DNA of 36,727 nucleotides from Corallococcus praedator (GTDB taxonomy: Bacteria > Myxococcota > Myxococcia > Myxococcales > Myxococcaceae), in assembly GCF_003612125.1 (NCBI RefSeq), contig NZ_RAWI01000048.1:1-36727 (forward strand), written 5' to 3'. The notes under the pieces were generated by a model, which saw only the letters and a program-made list of their open reading frames with translations, was not told where the DNA came from and made no database searches. This document shows, piece after piece, positions 15,745-22,543 of the stretch (within the stretch, counting starts at the first letter, position 1; every line of letters begins with the position of its first letter). Both the position numbers and the translations under genes were made by a program.

Positions 15745-18306
15745 ATGAGTGCCCCTGAAGACACCCGCGCCCCGCTCGCCGCCCTGTTGCCGAAGCCCGG
15801 CGAGCCTCCCCTCGACGCCGATGAGATCCTCAATCGCTTCGTCGGTTACGTGGCCACCAACGGGTTGAGCCTGTACTCCGCCCAGGAGGAGGCCATCCTG
15901 GAGCTCTTGAGCGACAAGCACCTGTTCCTCAAGACCCCCACCGGCTCCGGCAAGTCGCTGGTGGCCATGGCGCTGCACTTCAAGTCCATGGCCGAGGGCA
16001 AGGTGTCGTTCTACACGTGCCCCATCAAGGCGCTGGTGAACGAGAAGTTCTTCCAGCTCTCCAAGGCCTTCGGCCCGGAGAACGTGGGCATGCTGACGGG
16101 CGACGCGAGCATCAACCGCGAAGCGCCCATCCTCTGCTGCACGGCCGAAATCCTGGCGAACCTCGCGCTGCGCGACGCCTCCGCGCGCGTGGACGCAGTG
16201 GTGATGGATGAGTTCCATTACTACTCCGACAAGGAGCGCGGTACGGCCTGGCAGATTCCGCTGCTGGCGCTGCCGAAGACGCAGTTCCTGCTGATGTCCG
16301 CGACGTTGGGCGACACGCACATCATCGAGCAGAGCCTGGAGCAGCTCACCGGCCGCGAGGTGGCCACGGTGCGAAGCTCCGAGCGCCCCGTGCCGCTGGA
16401 CTTCGACTACCGCGAGGCGGCGCTGCACGAGACCATCCAGGACCTCATCGCGCGCGGGAAGTACCCCATCTACCTGGTGAACTTCACGCAGCGCGCCGCG
16501 GCCGAGCAGGCGCAAAATCTGATGTCGGTGGACTTCAACACCAAGGAGGAGAAGGAGGAGCTGCGCCAGGCGTTGATGGACGCGCCCTTCGACACGCCCT
16601 ACGGCAAGGACTTCCAGCGCTTCCTGCGCCACGGCATCGGGATGCACCACGCGGGCCTCTTGCCCAAGTACCGACTGCTGGTGGAGAAGCTGGCGCAGCA
16701 GGGCCTGCTCAAGGTCATCAGCGGCACGGACACGCTGGGCGTGGGCGTGAACATCCCCATCCGCACGGTGCTCTTCACGCAGCTGTTCAAGTTCAACGGC
16801 GAGAAGCTGACGACGCTGAGCGTGCGCGACTTCAAGCAGATTTCCGGACGCGCGGGCCGCAAGGGCTTCGACACCGAGGGCAGCGTGGTGGCGCAGGCGC
16901 CCGAGTACGTGGTGGAGAACATCAAGCAGGCGGCCAAGGAGGCCGCGGGCAAGAAGAAGACGCCCAAGGCGAAGCCGCCGCAGAAGGGCTTCGTGCAGTA
17001 CGACAAGAGCACCTTCGAGCGGCTCCAGAACGGCATGCCGGAGCCCCTGGAGTCCCGCTTCGAGGTGAGCCACGGCCTGCTGCTCAACCTGCTCCAGAGC
17101 GACAAGACGGAGGGCAGCGGCGGCTACAAGCGGCTGGTGCAGCTGGTGCGCCGCTCGCACAGCTCCGAGTACACGAAGAAGAAGCTCCTGAAGGACGCGG
17201 CGATGTACTTCCGCACCCTGCGCGAGGCGGGCATCGTGCAGGTGGTGCAGTGGGAGGGCCGCTCCTCCACGGTGGAGGTGGCGGGCGAGCTGCAGCGCGA
17301 CTTCAGCCTCAACCACACGCTGTCGCTGTACCTGCACGAGACGCTGGAGCTGCTGGATCCGGCGGTGGAGACGTACGCGCTGGACGTCGTCACGCTGGTG
17401 GAGTCCATCCTGGAGAACCCTGACGTGGTGCTCTACGCGCAGCTGCACCAGCTCAAGGGCGAGAAGATCCAGGAGATGAAGGCGCAGGGCATGGAGTACG
17501 ACGACCGGATGGAGGAGCTGGAGAAGCTGGAGTGGCACAAGCCCAACCGCGACTTCGTCTACGGCACCTTCAACGCCTTCGCGCGCAAGCACCCGTGGGT
17601 GGGCGAGGAGAACATCCGCCCCAAGTCCATCGTGCGCGACATGTTCGAGCGCTTCATGTCCTTCCACGACTACGTGCGGGAGTACGGCCTGCAGCGCAGC
17701 GAGGGCGTGCTGCTGCGCTACGTGGGGGACGTCTACAAGTCGCTGACGCAGACGGTGCCGGAGCGCTTCCGCAACGAGGAGGTGGACGACATCATCGACC
17801 ACCTGCGCGCGACGCTGCGTCAGGTGGACTCCAGCCTCCTGGACGAGTGGGAGCGGATGAAGAACCCGGGCGCGCCCATCGAGGCGAAGCCGGTGGTGGA
17901 CCTGAAGCCCAAGGAGCTCACCGAGGACCCGAAGGCCTTCGCCGCGCGCGTGCGCGAGGAGCTGCACCGGCTGCTGCGCGCCCTGGGCCAGCGCCGCTAC
18001 CTGGACGCGCTGGGCATGCTGGACAACGCCCTGGGCGAGTGGACCGCGCCGAAGCTGGAGCAGGCGATGGCGCCGTACTTCGAGGAGCACAAGCTGGTGG
18101 TGCTCACGCCCCAGGCGCGAAAGCCGGCCAACACCCAGCTCAAGGAGGCCGGCACCCGTCAGTGGGAGGCCCAGCAGCGCATCATGGACCCGGAGGGCCA
18201 TGGGGACTGGGTCATCGACGCGGAGATCGACTTGCGCGGCCGCCGCATGGACGACGGCCCCATCCTGATGCTGCGCCGCATTGGCGGCATGAGCGCGTGG
18301 ACCTGA
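15745..18306 (+). CDS. SKI2-like DEAD/DEAH-box helicase with a DUF3516-type C-terminus
   Basis: An 853-residue superfamily 2 helicase, probably acting on RNA. Motif Q-like SLYSAQEEAILEL is followed by Walker A TPTGSGKS (about residues 59-66), a DEFHYY motif II in place of DEVH, motif III SATL, and motif VI QISGRAGRKG near residue 370. The C-terminal part matches the DUF3516 helical region of the Ski2/Mtr4-like bacterial group found in actinobacteria and myxobacteria. ATG at 15745 is chosen because homology begins there; the open frame upstream crosses the palindrome cluster and looks non-coding. There is no Shine-Dalgarno, but TAGAGT lies eight bases upstream. The stop falls in the first unit of an 8-bp tandem repeat that has stops in all three frames. 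Confidence 0.9.
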   Translation: MSAPEDTRAPLAALLPKPGEPPLDADEILNRFVGYVATNGLSLYSAQEEAILELLSDKHLFLKTPTGSGKSLVAMALHFKSMAEGKVSFYTCPIKALVNEKFFQLSKAFGPENVGMLTGDASINREAPILCCTAEILANLALRDASARVDAVVMDEFHYYSDKERGTAWQIPLLALPKTQFLLMSATLGDTHIIEQSLEQLTGREVATVRSSERPVPLDFDYREAALHETIQDLIARGKYPIYLVNFTQRAAAEQAQNLMSVDFNTKEEKEELRQALMDAPFDTPYGKDFQRFLRHGIGMHHAGLLPKYRLLVEKLAQQGLLKVISGTDTLGVGVNIPIRTVLFTQLFKFNGEKLTTLSVRDFKQISGRAGRKGFDTEGSVVAQAPEYVVENIKQAAKEAAGKKKTPKAKPPQKGFVQYDKSTFERLQNGMPEPLESRFEVSHGLLLNLLQSDKTEGSGGYKRLVQLVRRSHSSEYTKKKLLKDAAMYFRTLREAGIVQVVQWEGRSSTVEVAGELQRDFSLNHTLSLYLHETLELLDPAVETYALDVVTLVESILENPDVVLYAQLHQLKGEKIQEMKAQGMEYDDRMEELEKLEWHKPNRDFVYGTFNAFARKHPWVGEENIRPKSIVRDMFERFMSFHDYVREYGLQRSEGVLLRYVGDVYKSLTQTVPERFRNEEVDDIIDHLRATLRQVDSSLLDEWERMKNPGAPIEAKPVVDLKPKELTEDPKAFAARVREELHRLLRALGQRRYLDALGMLDNALGEWTAPKLEQAMAPYFEEHKLVVLTPQARKPANTQLKEAGTRQWEAQQRIMDPEGHGDWVIDAEIDLRGRRMDDGPILMLRRIGGMSAWT

Positions 18307-18333
18307 AGTCCTGAAGTCCTGAAGCCCTGACGT
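18302..18333 (+). repeat. four-unit 8-bp tandem repeat at the helicase stop codon
   Basis: Units CCTGAAGT, CCTGAAGT, CCTGAAGC and CCTGACGT. Each holds TGA, and because 8 is not a multiple of 3 the stops at 18304, 18312 and 18320 fall in all three frames. Confidence 0.75.
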
Positions 18334-18342
18334 GCGGGGCGG

Positions 18343-18627
18343 TCAGCGCGAGGGCGGCCTGGAGTCCCGGGCCGCCGCGCGCACGGTGTCCGCCGCCGCG
18401 TCCACCTCCGCGAGGATGCGGCGCGCGTGGTGGAGCAGCGCTTCTCCGGTGGGCAGCAGCCGCATGCCCCGGGGGACGCGCTCGAAGAGGGGCGTGCCCA
18501 GCTCATCCTCCAGCGCGAGGATGTGACGGCTGAGCGGCGGCTGGGTGATGTGGAGCCGGAGCGCGGCCCGGCCCACGTGGCCCTCTTCGGCCACCGCGAC
18601 GAAGGACTGGAGGTGCGTGATGCTCAC
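18343..18627 (-). CDS. LysR-type DNA-binding domain without an effector domain
   Basis: A 94-residue protein made of the LysR winged helix-turn-helix and linker helix only: HLQSFVAVAEEGHVGRAA, recognition helix LHITQPPLSRHILALEDELG, wing PLFERVPRGMRLLPTGEALL, then the dimerisation helix to residue 94. Full LysR proteins are about 300 residues. The helicase gene ends 36 bp downstream, so there is no room for a substrate-binding domain in any frame. The start is GTG at 18627, with no Shine-Dalgarno but TAACCT seven bases upstream. It is divergent from map. It may be a decaying remnant or a functional mini-regulator; the intact HTH favours neither conclusively. Confidence 0.72.
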   Translation of the reverse strand: MSITHLQSFVAVAEEGHVGRAALRLHITQPPLSRHILALEDELGTPLFERVPRGMRLLPTGEALLHHARRILAEVDAAADTVRAAARDSRPPSR

Positions 18628-18634
18628 GCGCCCC

Positions 18635-18640
18635 AGGTTA
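18635..18640 (-). promoter_or_regulatory. possible -10 element of the lysR-HTH gene
   Basis: TAACCT on the minus strand, seven bases before the GTG. It has the same TANNNT-N7-start layout as the TIGR02265 and mltG genes. An 8-bp palindrome CGTGCACG lies at 18658-18665. Confidence 0.3.
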
Positions 18641-18727
18641 GCGCGGGACGTGCGCGCCGTGCACGCGGCCGGACCATGCCAGAACAGCATTGGACGTTGC
18701 GAAGGGGCGGGTGCCACCTTGCCCGCC

Positions 18728-19510
18728 ATGGGCATTCCACTCTTCAAGGGCACCGAGGTTGAACGGCTGCGCGTCGCGGGACTCGCGGCGGCCGGCACGC
18801 TGGCGCATGTCGCCGGGAAGCTCCAGCCGGGCGTGACGACGGCGGACATCGACGCTTGGGTGCGCGAGGACACGGCGCGCCGGGGCGGCACCCCCAGCCA
18901 GCTGGGCTACAAGGGGTTTCCCGCCACGGTGTGCACCAGCCGCAACCACGTGGTGTGCCATGGCATCCCGCGCCAGGACGAACACCTGAAATCCGGGGAC
19001 ATCGTCAACGTGGACGTGACGACGTGCCTGGACGGGTTCCACGGCGACACGTCCGCCACGTTCCTCATCGGCGAGGTGTCCTCGGACGCGAAGCACGTCG
19101 TGGACGTGGCGCGGCGGTGCCGGGACGCGGGCGTGGCGGTGGTGCGGCACGGCGCGCGGCTGGGGGACATTGGCGCGGCGGTGATGGCGCTGGCGAAGGC
19201 GGAGGGGTGCAGCGTGGTGGAGGAGTTCGGAGGCCACGGCATCGGCCGGCAGATGCATGGCCCACCGCACGTGTCCCACGTGGGCAAGGCGGGGACGGGC
19301 ATCACGCTGCGCTCGGGGATGGTGATCACCATCGAGCCCATGGTGAACCTGGGCCGCCCGGACATCCGGCTGATGCCGGACGGGTGGACGGTGGTGACGG
19401 CGGACGGCAGCCTGTCCGCCCAGTTCGAGCACACGGTGCTCGTCACCCGCGACGGGTGCGAGGTGCTGACCCCGGGCGAGTTGTCGCTCCACGTCGCCCA
19501 CGGGTGTTGA
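18728..19510 (+). CDS. map: methionine aminopeptidase type I
   Basis: A 260-residue type I enzyme that removes the N-terminal formyl-free methionine from new proteins in the cytosol. The five metal ligands are present: D96 and D107 (NVDVTTCLDGFHGDTS), H170 (GGHGIGRQMHG), E203 (TIEPMV) and E234 (QFEHTVLV). There is no N-terminal zinc-finger or SH3-like extension. I placed the ATG at 18728 where homology starts; upstream lacks a Shine-Dalgarno and reads CACCTT then GCCCGCC then ATG, much like mltG. It is divergent from the LysR-HTH gene and followed by a terminator-like hairpin. Confidence 0.93.
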   Translation: MGIPLFKGTEVERLRVAGLAAAGTLAHVAGKLQPGVTTADIDAWVREDTARRGGTPSQLGYKGFPATVCTSRNHVVCHGIPRQDEHLKSGDIVNVDVTTCLDGFHGDTSATFLIGEVSSDAKHVVDVARRCRDAGVAVVRHGARLGDIGAAVMALAKAEGCSVVEEFGGHGIGRQMHGPPHVSHVGKAGTGITLRSGMVITIEPMVNLGRPDIRLMPDGWTVVTADGSLSAQFEHTVLVTRDGCEVLTPGELSLHVAHGC

Positions 19511-19531
19511 GAAGGGGGCGCTTGCGTCCGC

Positions 19532-19554
19532 CTGCCCGGTCGCGTGCCGGGCGG
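19532..19554 (+). terminator. hairpin after map
   Basis: CTGCCCGG and CCGGGCGG form an 8-bp stem with one T-G wobble and a seven-base loop, followed by TTCTCGTT, which is T-rich for this genome. Confidence 0.45.
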
Positions 19555-19560
19555 TTCTCG

Positions 19561-19588
19561 TTGGCAGCGTCGGGGCCGGTGATAATTT
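19561..19588 (+). promoter_or_regulatory. promoter of mltG, possibly leaderless
   Basis: TTGGCA (19561-19566), a 16-bp spacer and TAATTT (19583-19588; GATAAT overlaps it). The ATG follows only seven bases later without a Shine-Dalgarno, so transcription would begin at or near the start codon. Confidence 0.55.
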
Positions 19589-19595
19589 GCCGGCC

Positions 19596-20612
19596 ATGAA
19601 GAAGATCCTGGTCGCGCTCCTGGTGCTCATCGTCCTGGCGGTCGCGGGCGTGGCGGGGGTGTATTCGTACGCGCAGAAGGCCGTCACGACGCCGCACGCC
19701 TCGGCGGATGCCACCCCGAAGGAATTCATCGTGAAGAAGGGCGCGTCGGCGCGCTCCCTGGGCCAGCAGCTCCAGGCTCAGGGCTTCCTGGACGACGCCC
19801 GCATCTGGCGCTTCCACCTGTGGCGCCGGGGCAACCTCAACGTGAAGGCGGGCCGCTTCATGCTGAGTCCGACGGCCTCCGTGGAGCAGCTGGCCACCGC
19901 GCTGGAGGGCCCGCCGCTGCCGGAGGACGTGCCCTTCGCGATGATCGAAGGCTGGCGCCTGCGCGACACCGACCAGGTGCTCGCGGCCCAGGGCCTCATC
20001 AAGCCGGGCGAGTACATCGCCGCGGCCAGCCGCTCGGAGCGCTTCGCCGCGCCGTTCCCCCTGCCCACGCGGGGCCTGGAGGGCTACCTGTACCCGGAGA
20101 CGTACGGCATCGTGGTGGAGGGCTTCAGGGTGGAGGCCTTCATCCAGCGGCAGTTGGACACCTTCCGCGCCCGCTTCTACGACGCGCACAAGGCGGAGAT
20201 CGACAAGAGCGGCCGGTCGCTGCACGACATCGTGGTGATGGCCTCCATGCTGGAGCGCGAGGAGCCCATGCCTTCGCAGCGCCCGCTCGTCGCGGGCATC
20301 CTCTGGAAGCGCGTGGACAAGGGCTTCGCGCTGGGCGTGGACGCGACGAGCCGCTACGAGCTGGCGGAGTGGAACGATCGCAAGGAGTTCCTCAAGAGGC
20401 TGCGCGACAAGTCGGACCCGTGGAACTCGCGCACCCGCATCGGTCTGCCGCCCGGTCCCATTGGCGCACCGACGGTGGACTCGCTGCTCGCCGCGCTGCG
20501 GCCGACGAAGAGCGACTTCTTGTACTACCTGCACGACGCTCAGAGGATCCTCCGCCCCTCGCGCAACGCGCAGGAGCACGAAGCGCTCCGCGCCAAGTAC
20601 AACGTGTACTGA
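19596..20612 (+). CDS. mltG: endolytic transglycosylase MltG (YceG-like)
   Basis: A 338-residue inner-membrane lytic transglycosylase that cleaves nascent glycan strands and so sets their length. One N-terminal membrane helix (about residues 4-24) precedes a LysM-like subdomain (FIVKKGASARSLGQQL). The catalytic YceG domain has EGYLYPETY, ASMLEREE with catalytic glutamate E220 (E218 in E. coli), and a C-terminal PTKSDFLYYLHD matching the family's SxxLYFV-type block. Length and order are normal. ATG at 19596 follows a good promoter with no Shine-Dalgarno. The PAS-HATPase gene starts five bases after its stop, so the two are co-transcribed. Confidence 0.93.
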   Translation: MKKILVALLVLIVLAVAGVAGVYSYAQKAVTTPHASADATPKEFIVKKGASARSLGQQLQAQGFLDDARIWRFHLWRRGNLNVKAGRFMLSPTASVEQLATALEGPPLPEDVPFAMIEGWRLRDTDQVLAAQGLIKPGEYIAAASRSERFAAPFPLPTRGLEGYLYPETYGIVVEGFRVEAFIQRQLDTFRARFYDAHKAEIDKSGRSLHDIVVMASMLEREEPMPSQRPLVAGILWKRVDKGFALGVDATSRYELAEWNDRKEFLKRLRDKSDPWNSRTRIGLPPGPIGAPTVDSLLAALRPTKSDFLYYLHDAQRILRPSRNAQEHEALRAKYNVY

Positions 20613-20617
20613 GCACG

Positions 20618-21433
20618 ATGACATCCTCATCCCCGGATCCGCGCCGCCTTGTCCCGCCCGTGGACGTGGAGGCGGGGCTGCGCCAGGAACTGGCCGTGCT
20701 GCGCGAGGAGTCCGCACGGCTGCGATTGATGCTCGGGACGGCGGCGCAGCTTGCCGGGTCCTACGATGTCCGCGCGGGCATGAAGCCGGTGTCGCCGTCC
20801 TGGGAGGCCTTCACCGGACAGTCTCCGGAGGCGTTCGCGAAGCAGGGCTGGCTTGCGGCCCTGCATCCGGACGACCGCGAGGGGGCGCTGGCGGACTGGG
20901 AGCGGGCCGTGGCCGCGAAGCAGCCTTTCGCGACGCGCTACCGCTTGCGCCGCGCGGATGGCGCCTACGTGTGGATGCTCGCGAAGGGGACGCCGGTGCT
21001 GGGCCCTGACGGCGAGGTGTCCGCGCGGTTCGCGCCGCGCTTCGAGCTGGAGCACTGTCACTTCACGGTGGAGGCCCCGGAGTCGGTGCAGGGCTGTTTC
21101 GACCGCTCGCGGCTGGCCCAGGTGTTGGATCACCTCCTGGACAACGCGCTCAAGTACGGGGCCGGGACGCCGGTGTCCCTGCGGCTCACGGTGGACGGGG
21201 CGGTGGCGCGGATCCAGGTGCGTGATGGGGGCATCGGCATCGCGCCGGAGCAGCGTCCCCGCCTCTTCGAGCGCTACGGCCGCGCGGTGTCCGAACGCCA
21301 CTACGGCGGCCTGGGCCTGGGCCTCTACCTCACCCGCACCATCGTGGAAGCCGAGGGTGGCCGCGTGTCGCTGGAGAGCAGCCTGGGCGAGGGCGCTACG
21401 TTCGAGGTGGAGCTGCCGCTCCAGCAGGCCTGA
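20618..21433 (+). CDS. PAS-HATPase protein lacking a histidine phosphoacceptor (DHp) domain
   Basis: A 271-residue protein with a coiled N-terminal helix (EAGLRQELAVLREESARLRL), a PAS domain (about residues 45-135, ending GAYVWMLAKGTPVLGPDGEV), and a HATPase_c domain (about 150-271). The ATPase boxes are visible: N box LDHLLDNALKYG, G1 VRDGGIGI, F box LFERYG and G2 YGGLGLGLYLTR. A normal histidine kinase has a HisKA/DHp domain with the phosphorylated H-E/D motif between PAS and ATPase. Here only about 20 residues separate them, so autophosphorylation by the usual route is not possible. It begins five bases after the mltG stop and its 3' end is nine bases from the convergent gene. It may be an internal in-frame deletion or an ATP-binding sensor. 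Confidence 0.78.
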   Translation: MTSSSPDPRRLVPPVDVEAGLRQELAVLREESARLRLMLGTAAQLAGSYDVRAGMKPVSPSWEAFTGQSPEAFAKQGWLAALHPDDREGALADWERAVAAKQPFATRYRLRRADGAYVWMLAKGTPVLGPDGEVSARFAPRFELEHCHFTVEAPESVQGCFDRSRLAQVLDHLLDNALKYGAGTPVSLRLTVDGAVARIQVRDGGIGIAPEQRPRLFERYGRAVSERHYGGLGLGLYLTRTIVEAEGGRVSLESSLGEGATFEVELPLQQA

Positions 21434-21442
21434 GCGCGCCGG

Positions 21443-22393
21443 CTAGGGCGCGGGGGCCTTCTGGAACATCTCCGCGAGGATGTGCTCGGCCGCGTCCGCG
21501 AGCAGATCCCGGGCCATGCGCGTCTCCTCGCCGAAGATGCCGGTGGACGTGCGCGCATCCAGCACGTGCGTCGCGAGCAGCGAGAACGCCGCGGCCTCGT
21601 CGAACGTCGCCTCGGAGGAGAGGACGCGCTTGCCGGGATGGGGCTCTTCCTCGTGGAAGCGGCCCTCCCAGTTCTCGCCCAGGGTGACGGCGAAGTACTG
21701 CGTCGCCACGTTGCCGGGCCGCGACATGTGCGAGGCGGCGACCACCGCCCGGAGCTGGTCGCGCTCGTCGGGCGTCATCTGCCGTTTCCACCCCTCGACC
21801 GCGGCGTGCATCGTTTCAAGTTGATCCCTCGCCGCGGCCTCCGCGTTCTTCATCAGGTCCGGCACCTGGGCGTGGATGAACGCGGAGAGGTCCTCCTGCG
21901 CCACGCGGTTCGCGGCCAGCACGGCCTCCACGAGCGCGAGCGACGCGTCCAGCACGCGGTGCTGCCGGGCCAGGTGCTCGGCCGGAAGTCCCCGCGAATC
22001 GAAGCTGCCACGCACCTGGGTGATGAGCCCGCGCAGGGTGGCGAGCCGGACGCGGGTGTCCTCGTCGAGCGCCTGCTTCAGCGGGGCCAGGAGCACGTGG
22101 AGCGCGAGCGGGACGTGGGTGACGACCTTGTAGACGTGGTAGCGGCGCGTGCGCGCGGGGGCCTCGAAGCGCTGGCCGCCCTTGCGCAGGATGAGCAGGT
22201 CGTCGATCTGCGCGATGACCGGGCCCATGCGCGACAGCACCGCTTCGCGGCGCGCGGCGTACGCGTCCCGGAACGCCTGGTTGAGCACGGAGAGCGGATC
22301 CGTGGGCTCCAGCGCCACGGTGCGCGCGACCTCGGAGGGCGGCTCGGGAGGAGGGGAAGGGGAGGAAGGGCCTGCTACGGGGCACTCGGCCAT
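21443..22393 (-). CDS. hypothetical helical protein
   Basis: A 316-residue protein that I do not recognise. It has no signal peptide or membrane helix. After a Pro/Ser-rich N-terminus (residues 5-25) it appears almost wholly alpha-helical, with stretches such as AFRDAYAARREAVLSRMGPV and repeated charged heptad-like segments; it may form a helical bundle. The C-terminus (ATFDEAAAFSLLATHVLDAR) is also helical. ATG at 22393 has TAGCGT seven bases upstream and no Shine-Dalgarno. It lies 150 bp after the M6 protease gene, with a terminator-like hairpin in between, so the two are probably separate units. Confidence 0.75.
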   Translation of the reverse strand: MAECPVAGPSSPSPPPEPPSEVARTVALEPTDPLSVLNQAFRDAYAARREAVLSRMGPVIAQIDDLLILRKGGQRFEAPARTRRYHVYKVVTHVPLALHVLLAPLKQALDEDTRVRLATLRGLITQVRGSFDSRGLPAEHLARQHRVLDASLALVEAVLAANRVAQEDLSAFIHAQVPDLMKNAEAAARDQLETMHAAVEGWKRQMTPDERDQLRAVVAASHMSRPGNVATQYFAVTLGENWEGRFHEEEPHPGKRVLSSEATFDEAAAFSLLATHVLDARTSTGIFGEETRMARDLLADAAEHILAEMFQKAPAP

Positions 22394-22400
22394 GGCGCGC

Positions 22401-22406
22401 ACGCTA
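22401..22406 (-). promoter_or_regulatory. possible -10 element of the helical-protein gene
   Basis: TAGCGT on the minus strand, then GCGCGCC, then ATG. It has the TANNNT-N7-start layout; no clear -35 is visible. Confidence 0.3.
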
Positions 22407-22485
22407 GCGCCCCTGGAATGCCCTCGGAGCCGGAGCTGGAACCGGGTGTCGGGATTCCTGCAACCGCGTCCCCTCCATGCGACGA

Positions 22486-22517
22486 AGGCCGGCCCCGCGT
22501 GGATGCGGGACCGGCCT
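22486..22517 (-). terminator. terminator of the M6 protease gene
   Basis: AGGCCGGCCCCGC and GCGGGACCGGCCT form a 13-bp stem with one C-A mismatch and a GTGGAT loop, 26 bases past the stop on the minus strand. TTCGTC follows, a weak T tract. Confidence 0.5.
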
Positions 22518-22543
22518 CCAGGTTCAGACGTTCAACGGTTGCT

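Noticed and set aside
18307-18342. A frameshifted LysR effector domain downstream of the HTH fragment
   Set aside because: Only 36 bp separate the fragment from the helicase stop, and those bases are mostly the 8-bp tandem repeat.
20613-20617. A frameshift joining mltG to the PAS-HATPase gene
   Set aside because: MltG ends with its normal C-terminal block and the next ATG opens a coherent N-terminal helix, so these are two separate genes.
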